A stretch of 64,000 nt of DNA from Guadua angustifolia (GCA_036346375.1 JAYEVE010000198.1:18063-82062), one strand, 5' to 3'. Positions 35,651 to 45,188 are shown, counted from the first letter of the stretch. Translations and numbers: made by a program. The notes: generated from the sequence alone by a model not told the origin.

Positions 35651-35899
35651 GCTCAGCAGATAGATGGTCAGATATTTCTGATTAATGTGAGAGCTTTCTC
35701 AGATTGTCTAATTAGTAGATAGATAGATAGAATTCTATTTAGTTTGAAGAATGGACTAGTCACATGAGTCTTCTCTTGATCTCTATAAGGGCGTGTATGT
35801 ATTCTTTTTCTTTATGCACCCACCTACGTAAAAGCATCTTGTGTTGAGGATGCGCTAATGTAACTACATTCCTTGCTTTTTTGTTGTCATTTTGGTCGA

Positions 35900-35959
35900 A
35901 AGCAAACTTGTCAATATAGTAAAGAAGGCAAGCAAACTTGTCGATATAGTAAAGAAGGC
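35900..35959. repeat. 30 bp direct duplication
   Basis: AAGCAAACTTGTCAATATAG... occurs at 35900-35929 and again at 35930-35959, ending AAAGAAGGC, with one A/G difference. Confidence 0.9.
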
Positions 35960-36819
35960 TATACTAATTTGGTTTTTAGAATGTTATGTTTTGGTACTAG
36001 TTTATACCGGTGTGGTATAGTATAATAATACATATTTATAAGTATACATATGTTTTATTATATATACATCAACATTCACTTATAATATTACTTCAAATAC
36101 ATAATAGCACTATCAAATATAACATATAGTTCAAAAGAATATATCATCAATTCTACCAGCATAATCGGTATCGAAGCTAGTATTGCCAGTATTGACTTGT
36201 ATCGGACCGGTATTGAGACCGGTACGATACATAAATCTACTTTATACCTGTTTAGGTGCCAAAATAATACAAACCGGACAGTACTTACCGGTGACAACTA
36301 TGGTGTAAAGGCCTCAAATATATGAATTTTACTTGAATATTATGAGATTATTCGTTCTGTAAAATTCTTGCGAAATTTCTACAGGTATATGCATGCACTC
36401 AGCTCACGGGAAAGCTATTTGTTCTTTTTCAAGCTCTGGAACTCAATCCCATTTCTACTCGCACCTCACTGCCTTGGTTCTCAGCTTCAGAAGCTTCTAG
36501 AACCTAAGAGGCTGCGCTGTCCAAGCCACCGTCCACAATCTTCTTGCAATCCGGCAATGGCCGGGGCCATGTGGCTGCTTAGCGGCGCGTCGGAGAGGAG
36601 CTCTGTCCCGGCAAGCTAGACCAAATGACAGATTAAGTTTGTGGCGAGTCCAAATGCATTGTTAAAGAGAAATTTTACAGTAGAACGCTGCGGCCTCCGC
36701 ATCCTTGTTCCTGTCGACGGCGTGGCCGGCGCTTTCCCGTTCGTGTTGACACCGACGCCTAGTCCGCCCGCGTTCTGTCGACGCGGACGGCGTCTGGGCC
36801 GCCTGCTTCCTGTCGACGC

Positions 36820-36978
36820 CGATGCCGCCGATGTCAGTGACGGCATCATGGCGACCGGTCGGGCGGAGGAGGCCCGAGCGGCGAGGAGGCGAGCTCGCCT
36901 CGGCTGGCTGAGGAGGGCCAAGCCGGCCCGAGGGTCGCTGAAGAAGTCAGGAGGCGCTCGAGGTCGCCGAGACGGACG
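36820..36978 (+). pseudogene. TatD-family DNase, exon 1 end (broken)
   Basis: The plus strand holds the decayed end of the first exon of a TatD-type metal-dependent DNase gene. A segment reading D-x-S-D-G-I-M-A-T-G corresponds to the family's GVDRIIVTGG strand. About 70 bp of extra sequence follows, then GSLKKS, EALE in a shifted frame and AETD, matching the helix SLKESREALEIAETDG. The exon ends GACGGACG before a GT donor (36979). Its phase fits exon 2 at 41789, where the split Gly is completed. Copia-4 sits in the intron. Two or more bases are missing inside, so it is a pseudogene. Confidence 0.7.
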
Positions 36979-37009
36979 GTGAGCTCGGATGCTTCCATTT
37001 GGTTCCTTG

Positions 37010-37223
37010 TGTTAGAAACTGCAATGGTTATACATCATATGACTGCGTCTAAACGTGTGCGTGAGTTTAGGCGATGCTGTTAGAGTTAGACCAGGCACTT
37101 CTTCCTGATAGCTCGGATCTTGTTGACTAAATATGCATGTAATCTGTTTCCTTAACCAATTATAAATACAGATGATCCCATGAGGATCAGTGCGGTTTTC
37201 TTTCCATAACTCGATTTCTTTCT
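37010..37223 (+). repeat. Copia-4 5' LTR
   Basis: It starts TGTTAGAAACTGC and ends CGATTTCTTTCT. A TATA box (TATAAATA) lies at 37161-37168. Because the target duplication is exact, the 3' terminus appears to be CT and not the usual CA. Confidence 0.93.
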
Positions 37224-37235
37224 TGGTATCAGAGC
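37224..37235 (+). promoter_or_regulatory. Copia-4 primer binding site
   Basis: TGGTATCAGAGC, the perfect initiator-Met tRNA complement, with no spacer after the LTR. Confidence 0.95.
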
Positions 37236-37310
37236 TTTAGCGATCCACAAATGTCAACCACATCCACCGCCTCAAACAATCAGTCCGGCGCAGCACCTCT
37301 AATGCCTGCC

Positions 37311-38100
37311 ATGCGGCGATCAGCCACTCAGTGAGTGTTAAGCTGACCCAGGAGAATTATCTCCTATGGAAGACCCAGATCCTTCCCTACCTGAGTAGCC
37401 AGGCTCTGCTTGGCTATGTTGATGGCTCCAACGCGCGACCACCGCAGACCATCACTGTTCCCGCTAATGAAGAGAATAACACCGGCGGAGCATCATCGTT
37501 AACCCGGCTTTCACTACCTGGTATCATCAGGATCAGCTAGTCCTGAGTGCTATCCTCTCGTCCATGTCGAGGAAGTGCTTGGCTATCTGGTCGGCGTTAC
37601 GACGTCATTCGGCGCTGGTGCATCCTTGAGCGCACCTTTGCTGCGAACTCACGTGCGCGAAGTCATGCAGATTCGGATGCAGCTCACTACAACCAAAAGA
37701 ATGATCAAAGTATTGCCATGTATTACCGCAAGATGAAAGGGTACGCTGATACACTTGCGGCAATCGGGAAGCCTCTTGATGACGAAGAATTCATCGCCTA
37801 CCTTCTGCGCGGTCTCGGCGGCGAATATGATTCCTTGGTGACCAGCATCACCACTCGCTGTGATCTGTACACCCTCAGCGACGTCTACGCTCACATGTTG
37901 AACTTCGAGATGCGACTGGAGGACAACGCCACTGAGGTACAAGTCTCTGCCAATATTGCTAACAGGAATCAAGGGCGCGGGGGTGGCCGTGTTAACCGTG
38001 GCCGCCGAGGGCGCAGCACTGGAAGATGGCGATCCCCAGGTAACCATGGTCGTGGAGGACGACCAAATCAAGGAGGAAACTTCACCAACACGAGAGATGG
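37311..38100 (+). pseudogene. Copia-4 gag
   Basis: The first frame has VKLTQENYLLWKTQILPYL and LLGYVDGS, the conserved start of this copia group's gag. It shifts near 37500. The second frame (37547-38293) continues with NQKNDQSIAMYYRKMKGYAD, EEFIAYLLRGLGGEYDSLV and a Gly/Arg-rich tail (RGGGRVNRGRRGRS). A third frame begins near 38107 with the end of the CCHC knuckle region (NHDASVCWHRFDQNYQ). Breaks are one or two bases. Confidence 0.88.
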
Positions 38101-38106
38101 CAATCT

Positions 38107-39960
38107 TTGCCAGATTTGCATAAGCCAAATCACGATGCCTCCGTCTGTTGGCATCGTTTTGACCAAAATTATCAGTCAGAGGAGGTCACAAGAGTTGCAG
38201 CAACTGCAGCTAGAGGAGGATATGCTGTTGATCCTGACTGGTACGTTGACACTGGGGCAACGGATCACATTACTTCGGATCTGGAGCGTCTGACGACCAG
38301 AGAGGCTTACAATGGTGATGATCAAGTCCAAACTGCAGGAGGTTCAGGTTTGTCTATTACTCACATTGGTAATGCAGAAATTACTGGTTCATCTCGCCCT
38401 ATTCATTTGAATCATGTCTTGCACGTCCCTGCAGTTAGCAAGAATCTTGTCTCAGTTCGGAAATTAACCATTGATAATAATGCATCTGTTGAGTTTTACC
38501 CAAATACCTTTTTTGTCAAGGATCGAACCACGGGGAAAACTCTTCTAAAAGGAGGATGTAAGAAGGGTCTCTACACTCTTCCAATCAAGAAACTCAGTCA
38601 AGCTCTCTTCTCGGCCAAGCTGACTTCAGACCTTTGGCATCGTCGGCTCGGCCATCCTTCCGCTCCTATTACTCGTCATGTTTTGCAGAATAACAGCCTT
38701 GATGTAATGCCACAAAACACCTCTTCCAATATTTGTAATGCCTGCCAACATGGCAAGGCTCATCAGTTAGCATTTGAACCTTCTAATCATGTTTCAACCA
38801 CACCTCTTGAAATAATCCACACTGATGTGTGGGGTCCGGCCCTTCCATCAATAAACAATGCCAAATACTATGTCTCTTTTGTTGATGACTTTAGCAAATT
38901 TGTGTGGATATACTTTCTTAAGTGTAAATCTGAAGTTGAGAGCATTTTTCTGCAATTTCAGAAACATGTTGAGACACTTTTGAATCTGAAAATCAGGACG
39001 GTTCAATCTGATTGGGGGTGAGTATCAACGTCTTCATCAATATTTTCAGCGCACAGGAATCTCCCATCGAATTTCCTGCCCACATACTCACCAACAGAGC
39101 GGTGTGGTAGAAAACATAGGCATATCGTTGAGACAGGTCTCACTTTGTTAGCTCAATCTCACATGCCTTTACGTTTTTGGGATGAAGCTTTCTATACAGC
39201 ATGTTACCTTATCAATCGTATGCCCAGTCGGATAATTGGTCTTGACACTCCTATGCATAAGCTCTTGGGAGTTCAGCCAAACTACTCAATGATGCGTGTT
39301 TTTGGTTGTGCATGCTTCCCTAATCTCAGGCCTTTTAACACCAGGAAGCTCCAATTTAGAACCAAGCAGTGCATTTTCATAGGTTATAGCTCTTCACATA
39401 AGGGGTACAAGTGTTTTGATCCGTCTACTGGCAGGGTCTACATTTCTCGTGATGTCATTTTCGATGAAAGCATTTTTCCTTTTGCTGACATGACGCATCC
39501 TCCCTCACCTAAATTCTCAAATCATCCTGTACTGCTACCCGTTCCTGCCAAACCTGTCAATTATCATGAACATGCCCTTACTGGCACATCCTCTTCACCT
39601 CCTTCGTCTCCTCTTTCTTCTGAACCAGTAATCAATGCTTTGCCTCTGGGTAATAGCTCGTCTGAGCAAGCTCACAGTCCTGCCACTAACAACTCACCTG
39701 CAGGTGTTTCAGCAGAGCCAACCGATGTCACTGTTTCTGTGCAGATTGAAGAACAGCCTCATGTTACACATGAAGAGGAGGAAGAAATGGTTAATCAACA
39801 TCCGATGCGTACAAGGTTACGTGATAATATCGTCAAGCGAAGGAATTTACAGATGGAACAATTCGCTACTCCCAGAAGAAACGTGCCTTCTTGTCGGTCT
39901 CTGACAAAATCCGACAACAGCGAATGCAGCTGAACGCGAGCCTTCTGGACTGGATGAAGC
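38107..39960 (+). pseudogene. Copia-4 protease and integrase
   Basis: 38107-39021 holds DWYVDTGATDHITSD (aspartic protease DTGA), then VPAVSKNLVSVRKL (GAG-pre), LWHRRLGHPS and CNACQHGKAHQL (HHCC finger), IHTDVWGPA and VDDFSKFVWIYFL with two catalytic Asp residues. At about 39016 a run of five G appears where the family's WGG-E motif needs more, and the frame is lost. 39145-39933 continues with the integrase C-terminal part (FWDEAFYTACYLINRMPS, VFGCACFPNLRPF, CIFIGYSSSHKGYKCFD) and the variable linker. Confidence 0.9.
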
Positions 39961-39988
39961 CCTGGCACATTCTCAGTGGAAACAAGCA

Positions 39989-41477
39989 ATGGATGAGGAG
40001 TATAATGCACTGATAAAAAATGATACATGGGAGTTGGTTCCGTTTCAAAAAGGCATGAATCTTATTGACAGTCGCTGGGTCTATAAGTTGAAGAGACGTG
40101 CAGATGGGTCAATTGACAGGTACAAAGCCCGTTTGGTGGCAAAAGGGTTTAAGCAACAATATGGTGTTGATTACTTTGACACATTTTCTCCAGTGGTGAA
40201 GCCAACAACAGTACGCATTATCATTTCCTTAGCAGTCTCTCAAGGATGGGATTTGCACCAAATAGACATCCAGAATGCTTTTCTCCATGGAAACTTAGAA
40301 GAAAAGGTCTTCATGAAACAGCCTCCAGGCTATAGTGACAAGTTTTATCCTGCAAACTATGTTTGTCACCTGAAGAAGGCACTGTATGGATTGAAGCAAG
40401 CTCCAAGAGCTTGGCATTCTCGATTGACTAATAAACTGCAGGAACTGGGATTTAAAGCATCAAGAGCCGATACTTCTCTGTTTCTATTCAGGTCAGGCCA
40501 AGTGACAATGTACATGCTTATCTATGTTGATGATATAATTATAGTGAGCTCTTCTTCATCAGCAACAACCAAGTTGATTCAACAACTGAAGTCTGAGTTT
40601 GCTGTTAAAGATCTGGGTCCACTACAGTACTTCCTGGGAATAGAAGTTAGGCCGCAGACTGGTGGAGTAATTTTGTCTCAAAAACGGTATGCTCTTGATC
40701 TTCTGAAAAGAAGCAAAATGGAGAAGTGCAGACCCATTTCAACTCCTATTAGTCCAACGGAAAAACTTTCCAAGGATCAGGGAGAACCACTGAATGCCAA
40801 AGAGCAGTTTCAGTATAGAAGTGTTGTCGGTGGTCTGCAGTACCTCACCATCACAAGACCTGATTTGTCTTTTGCTGTGAACCGTGTTTGCCAGTTTTTA
40901 CAAGCTCCCACGGATGTTCACTGGTCGGCTGTCAAGCGTATACTGCGGTATATCAGAGGAACCACTGAATTAGGACTGAAGTTTCGGCAAGACAGAAATA
41001 CGGCAATAAGTGTATTTTCAGACGCCGACTGGGCAGGTTGCCCGGATGACAGGAGATCGACCAGCGGATTTGCAGTCTTCCTTGGTGCGAATCTGGTGTC
41101 CTGGAGTTCACGCAAACAAGCCACTGTTTCGCGGTCAAGTACAGAGGCCGAGTACAAAGCCATAGCGAATGGTACTGCTGAAGTGATCTGGATTCAGTCG
41201 CTGTTGAAAGAGCTTGGCATCTTCCAGCGTAAATCACCTGTTCTTTGGTGTGACAACCTAGGAGCCACTTACCTCACCACCAATCCTATCTTCCATGCTC
41301 GCATCGAAGCATATAGAAGTCGACTTTCATTTCGTCCGGGAGCAGGTGGCACGCAAGGCATTACAAGTCCGGTTCATTTCTTCAGGTGATCAGCTAGCAG
41401 ACATCTTCACCAAGGCTCTGTCACAAGCTCCATTCAGTTTCTTCCTTCGCAATCTCAATGTAGCATCACTCGGTTGA
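39989..41477 (+). pseudogene. Copia-4 reverse transcriptase and RNase H
   Basis: A 466-codon frame (39989-41389) is nearly the full RT-RNase H. Landmarks are NDTWELVPF, ARLVAKGFKQQYG, QIDIQNAFLHGNL (catalytic Asp), LKKALYGLKQAPRAWH, YVDD (40523-40534), VKDLGPLQYFLGIE, FSDADWAGCPDDRRST (RNase H Asp), SSTEAEYKA and CDNLGATYL. A shift near 41310 moves the last part to the frame ending at 41477 (KHIEVDFHFVREQV, QLADIFTKAL). Except for that shift near the C-terminus the region looks intact. Confidence 0.93.
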
Positions 41478-41479
41478 GA

Positions 41480-41490
41480 TTGAGGGGGAG
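41480..41490 (+). promoter_or_regulatory. Copia-4 polypurine tract
   Basis: TTGAGGGGGAG lies directly before the 3' LTR start TGTTAAG. Confidence 0.9.
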
Positions 41491-41706
41491 TGTTAAGAAA
41501 CTGCAATGGTTATACATCATATGACTGCGTCTAAACGTGTGCGTGAGTTTAGGCGATGCTGTTAGAGTTAGACCAGGCACTTCTTCCTGATAGCTCGGAT
41601 CTTGTTGACTAAATATGCATGTAATCTGTTTCCTTAACCAATTATAAATACAGATGATCCCATGAGGATCAGTGCGGTTTTTCTTTCCATAACTCGATTT
41701 CTTTCT
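41491..41706 (+). repeat. Copia-4 3' LTR
   Basis: Identical to the 5' LTR except for one extra A near the start and one extra T in a T run near the end. Confidence 0.95.
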
Positions 41707-41788
41707 CCTTGGTGGATGTACTTGTTGTCGCCTATAAGGTGTTTGATGTAATACGCCTGAGAAGTTGTGTTGTGTGTGTTCTATGCAG

Positions 41789-41832
41789 GGAGGCTGTTCT
41801 GCACGGTGGGTGTGCACCCGACGAGATGCGAG
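41789..41832 (+). pseudogene. TatD-family DNase, exon 2
   Basis: A 44 bp exon with clean borders (TTCTATGCAG before it, GTAATGG after it). It encodes RLFCTVGVHPTRC plus a Glu, the strand carrying the conserved G-x-H-P-T-R-C of eukaryotic TatD/TATDN1 nucleases, whose His helps bind catalytic metal. The phase matches exon 1 at 36978 (Gly split across the intron). The intron would be about 110 bp without Copia-4. No later TatD exon (for example the ECGLDYDR region) was recognised, so only the 5' part of the gene is present. Confidence 0.85.
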
Positions 41833-42058
41833 GTAATGGCAGACAATATTTCTTGCCTCGTTCTTGACCCCTCTCAAGGATTTTGCTGGAGACAACATTG
41901 ACCTGTCAGCACAATACCTACGAAGAAGCTGTTAAAAGGCAAATGTCGCAGGCTTCAGCATCAAGTTAGATAACAAAAGGTAAATGCTTGGATTGGCTTG
42001 CCAAAGGTTGGAATACATAGATCTTCATTGCTGTTTGAATTCTGATGAGTGCACAATT
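41833..42058. other. Unassigned sequence after TatD exon 2
   Basis: It starts as the next intron (GTAATGG). A patch at about 41900-41980 ending AACAAAAG before GGTAAATG could be another small exon, but I could not match it to TatD or another family. Confidence 0.35.
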
Positions 42059-42665
42059 TTGTATTTTTTAGAAAAAGGAGTTTCCTCCGGCCTCTGCCGA
42101 AGCATACAGCCCAAATTTATTACAGAGTTATCAGATACATAGCTGACCCAAAAAGCAAAAGAAATAATACATAAGTAAAACCAGTCTCTTAGAAATAACA
42201 AAGCCTATAATTGTGCAGCCATCCATTATGAGCAAAAAACTTCAACGCCACCACTTCCAGACTAAAGCACACAGAACGAATCGTCTCCCGCCCTTCCTCC
42301 CGTTGCAAAAGCGCCCAGAACCTCAACCAATATGTTGCCCTGAATATAACCTGCAAAATCGAAACAAATCGTTTCTTCTGAAATACGATATCGTTGCGAC
42401 AACCCCAAATTGCCCAGCAGACAGCCGCCACACCAATATATATCTGGTTTCTCTTATGATTATTGATCCCATTGAGCCAGTCACCCAACATATGAGCCAT
42501 AGAACTAGGTCGACGAAATCCAGTAACAAAATAAATGATTCGCCAAATAGACCGAGCGTAATGACAATCAAAGAACAGATGATGGAGCGTTTCATTACAC
42601 TCACAAAAGCAACACCTATGATTACCCACCCAATTCCTCTTAGCCAAGTTATCCTTCGTTAAAAT
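42059..42665 (-). mobile_element. 5'-truncated LINE tail with zf-RVT domain
   Basis: On the minus strand the sequence starts abruptly inside ORF2 with LTKDNLAKRNWVG followed by CCFCECNETLHHLFFDC, the C-x2-C...H-H...C zinc cluster of the zf-RVT domain. It runs on to AVCWAIWGCRNDIVFQ and stops near 42189, followed by a 3' UTR ending TCCTTTTTCTAAAAAATA. Likely target duplications are ATTTTGTAT at 42056-42064 and ATTTTTGTAT near 42669-42678, differing by one T. Truncation at the 5' end is the normal outcome of target-primed reverse transcription. It is a different LINE family from the one at 27783-33850. Confidence 0.85.
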
Positions 42666-42690
42666 GCAGATTTTTGTATACTGTTTACAG

Positions 42691-42921
42691 TATGCAGTTT
42701 TTGGCTCACAGCTAACTGGTCCACCGTTCTCCTGCGACAGCTAAAAGATTTGATAGCCCATATGAAGTTACATGCTGTGGCGGAAGTTCATGACTCGATC
42801 TCAAGCGACAAACAGAAGGGTACGATTCTTCATGGACCATCTGCATCATCCTCAAGCAGCAGTGACATCGGCAACAGCAGCAACCCTGTCCGTGCCGCGA
42901 GGAACAGAAAGCAGAATTGAG
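42691..42921 (+). pseudogene. Terminal exon of an unidentified host gene
   Basis: After a good 3' splice site (TATACTGTTTACAG) a frame of 76 codons is open to a TGA at 42919-42921. It reads NWSTVLLRQLKDLIAHMKLH, then SISSDKQKGTILHGP, then a serine run and a basic end (NPVRAARNRKQN). A hydrophobic/basic helix followed by a polar Ser-rich tail suggests the C-terminus of a real protein. I do not recognise the family. It lies between TatD and K+ channel fragments, so it may be another captured piece. Confidence 0.4.
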
Positions 42922-43240
42922 ATCTGCCACCGCATGACCTCTCTAATCCATGCAATGGCAATGTAGTTCTGTTCACCTGCATGACCTCTCGAATCCATCG
43001 ACATTTATTGATGTTAATGTGTTACCCATGGTGGTATTCTTTTGGCTTCTAATGAAACCTGGATGCAAGGCAAATTTCCAATGATTTGCCTAAAAAAGCA
43101 GTATGTGATCAACAATGTTATTGTAGTCACTGAAAGAAATTATTAGCAGCCAAAAAACGAAACTACCATGACAAATTGTGAGTGGAAGGGTATATGTTCC
43201 CAGATCAAGAGATTTATATAGTTTGACGGCATCTATCGAT

Positions 43241-43493
43241 CAGTGTAGCTGCTCTCAAACTGCAACCTTAAGTTCCCCTTGATTTGTTCTCTTATGCCCT
43301 TTCCAAGTGTTTTTCTATTCATATACCTGATAACTTCTTTCATTTTGTCCCTAAATCGCTCGGTTTTTTGACCCTTTGACAATAAGTGCAGTCATGTTAC
43401 CGATGAGGTAAGCTCGAAGAATCATATCAAAGGAAACATAAATCATGACAAATATCATTTCCCTGATATTTACAGCATGAATATCACCATAAC
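43241..43493 (-). pseudogene. Shaker-type outward K+ channel (SKOR/GORK-like) exon
   Basis: The exon follows a minus-strand acceptor (TTCCTCTTCCTCTGCAG) and encodes the K+ selectivity filter GYGD, then IHAVNIREMIFVMIYVSFDM (start of S6), AYLIGNMTALIVKGSK (end of S6), and after a frameshift the C-linker (RFRDKM, RYMNR, REQIKGNLRLQ, ESSYT). This is the pore and C-linker of plant outward-rectifying Shaker channels, plasma-membrane K+ release channels. One extra A in an A run breaks the frame after KGSK. A family-conserved Gly before AYLIG is Arg. Homology ends at SSYT without a clear donor. No other channel exon is present. Confidence 0.92.
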
Positions 43494-43583
43494 CTGCAGA
43501 GGAAGAGGAATATTTTAGCATTTTATAAAAATACATATTATCATAACAAAGTTAGGTCATCTTATGGGATGTGAAGTATTTAC

Positions 43584-43819
43584 AGTCAAATCCGTTCGAA
43601 CATATTTCATAGCGGTAGCACCACCATGCCCTGATAGTTTTGGAAGTTTTCGGTTGTCTTCATCAACAATAGCAGTGTGCTAAAAAAAAGTATGGTAGTT
43701 TCATCTGGAATTCTCGAAAGCTTCCATCTGCTAACCCATTTGTATGGTCCTATTCCAGTCCAGAATTCATCTGGAATTCTCGAAAGCTTTCTAGTAAGCT
43801 TGTCATCATAACCCATTTA
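43584..43819 (-). pseudogene. FatB-type acyl-ACP thioesterase, second exon (rearranged)
   Basis: After an acceptor (GGCCTAATGTGCAG) the minus strand encodes KWVMM, then in the next frame KLTRKLSRIPDE and GPY, a hallmark of plant acyl-ACP thioesterases. A direct duplication of about 60 bp repeats KLSRIPDE (24 bp identical core at 43700-43723 and 43766-43789). Further on VDEDNRKLPKL and YVRTDLT follow in another frame, and the exon ends before GTAAATAC (donor at 43583). These enzymes release fatty acids from acyl carrier protein in plastids. A missing base in MMNK, the duplication and frame changes make it non-functional. Confidence 0.88.
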
Positions 43820-44025
43820 CTGCACATTAGGCCAAAGAAATAGGAGAATACTTTAGCAGGGGAAATGGTTAAATGGCCGGATTCCAGCAGGTCGTGTCAC
43901 TGTGCGGTAAAAACTAGTAGGTGCACATAGATGAGTGGCAATATGGCAAGGAGGAACAGTCAAATAGTAAATGTTAACAGCATTATGTGATTAATTTGAG
44001 TGAGGATAAGATCAAGATGGAAAAC

Positions 44026-44138
44026 CTTGTAGCCCTCAATATATTATGGCCTGTATAACAATCACGTAAATGCCAATCTGGACGCATTCCATTTTACCAT
44101 GACTGCTAACCCATGTATCTACTCCAACAGTATCACCC
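44026..44138 (-). pseudogene. FatB-type acyl-ACP thioesterase, first exon present
   Basis: After an acceptor (CGTTCTTAAGCAG) the frame gives GDTVGVDTWVSSHGK and, after one missing base, NGMRPDWHLRDCYTG and ILRAT, then a GT donor at 44025. In the family this is the G-D-x-V-x-V-x-T-W and G-x-N-G-M-R-x-D-W block of the first hotdog domain. The exon and the next (43584-43819) are separated by a normal-looking intron of about 206 bp, so genomic DNA and not cDNA was the source. Earlier exons (transit peptide) and later ones (WNDLDVNQHVNN catalytic region) are absent. Confidence 0.9.
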
Positions 44139-44249
44139 CTGCTTAAGAACGAAAAAATCAGTTAGAACATCGAAGCACAGAACCAAACAGCCCCAAATTC
44201 ATTCCAGTTAATGAAGCTGAAGTAAACTTCACGAAGGGAACAAATTCCA

Positions 44250-44600
44250 TGATAATCCTAGTAATGTGGCAGTGGTGAAAGGTGATAATCCTTCAAGGCG
44301 CCTACTTGACGAGCTAACAATTCCTCCCTGTGGCCTCAAGGAGGAAGTCATGCTATGGGTGCTGGCCGGGGCCAGAAGACTGAAAGAGCTAGTTAGCCAG
44401 GCTAACCGCGAATCTTGAGCTAACGTCCTCCCCCTAACTGGACGTCTCTGTTGCTCCTCTGCTTGCTGTAAAATCTAGCGCTTTTCTTCTCTTTGATCAC
44501 TTGTGCTTCTGTGCACTCTGCAAATATGTGTACTTCATTTACTCTCTTCTAATGTATTTCCCAGTTGTTGCTGGCGTTTCAAACAAAAAGAAAAGGGGCG
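44250..44600 (+). mobile_element. Short LINE 3' end remnant
   Basis: A plus-strand frame ending at a TGA (44416-44418) reads LKEEVMLWVLAGARRLKEL, the typical last residues of plant LINE ORF2 (K-E-E-x3-LW-x3-AG-A). A pyrimidine-rich 3' UTR and an A-rich end (CAAACAAAAAGAAAAGG, about 44580-44597) follow. It appears 5'-truncated within the last ~60 codons. No target duplication was identified. It sits just upstream, in transcription sense, of the FatB fragment. Confidence 0.6.
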
Positions 44601-44954
44601 AAATACCATATCTAAAATCTTTGCGCTTGCACGTTGATGGAGGCAGAACATGCAGGGAAAGATTATCAGGACGCCAGTGATTCATGTTGAATACATATCC
44701 ATTACCAAGGGAAAGATTACCAGAAAAAATATCGCTGAGAAATCATCACAACTTTATAAAGGTTACCACGAAAAATGTTGCTGAGGGATCATCATAAGTT
44801 CATAACTATATGACAGTAGCCATCGTATATGCAAAGACTTGCAGGATAACTTACAGCATACCATCAGTATCAGATACGAAGGAACAACTTGGCAATTTCG
44901 GTGCCAAGCAGGGTTAAAACAGCTCATGGATGTTCGCATGATGGCAATAAGATG
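44601..44954. other. Non-coding stretch before Copia-3
   Basis: Contains two diverged copies of a TTACCA(A/C)GGxAAAxAT-type word (near 44703 and 44763). No gene recognised on either strand. Confidence 0.4.
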
Positions 44955-45176
44955 TGTTGAAAGGAGTAGTTCAGAGTTAGATAAGATTCAGAGGATTCTG
45001 TTGTTGCTGTTTACTGTAGCGTTATCGACAATTCTGTTAAGATTCTCAACAGACTGTGTCTGTTATATCTACTCTGTTTTGTCATGTAGTCTTAACATAT
45101 TGTAATCCGTTGCTTATGAGTATAAATACAATACCATCCCTTTTGGGTTCTTTGCAGTAAATCCTTGAGTTTTACA
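44955..45176 (+). repeat. Copia-3 5' LTR
   Basis: It starts TGTTGAAAGGAG and ends GAGTTTTACA, with a TATA box (TATAAATA) at 45121-45128. No partner LTR exists in the window. Confidence 0.82.
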
Positions 45177-45188
45177 TGGTATCAGAGC
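45177..45188 (+). promoter_or_regulatory. Copia-3 primer binding site
   Basis: TGGTATCAGAGC directly after the LTR, a perfect initiator-Met tRNA primer site. Confidence 0.93.

Larger units (their letters stand above)
33851..36819. other. AT-rich non-coding stretch with repeats
   Basis: 33850-34200 may contain the LINE 5' UTR. 34700-35650 is a degenerate tandem repeat (listed separately). 35900-35959 is a 30 bp perfect-length duplication. 36000-36310 contains several ACCGGT words in both orientations but no definable inverted-repeat element. 36360-36640 is less AT-rich and has a short open frame that I cannot assign. Confidence 0.5.
37010..41706 (+). mobile_element. Copia-4: young Ty1/copia retrotransposon
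   Basis: LTRs of 214 bp (37010-37223) and 216 bp (41491-41706) are flanked by the exact duplication CCTTG (37005-37009 and 41707-41711). The two LTRs show no substitution, only two one-base homopolymer length differences. A perfect Met-tRNA primer site abuts the 5' LTR and a purine tract abuts the 3' LTR. Gag, protease, integrase, reverse transcriptase and RNase H follow in copia order, with a few frameshifts. The size (4.7 kb) and short LTRs match compact Retrofit/Hopscotch-like copias. It lies in intron 1 of the TatD gene fragment. Confidence 0.96.

Noticed and set aside
36000..36310. Possible MITE with ACCGGT-rich ends
   Set aside because: I could not define matching inverted ends or a target duplication.
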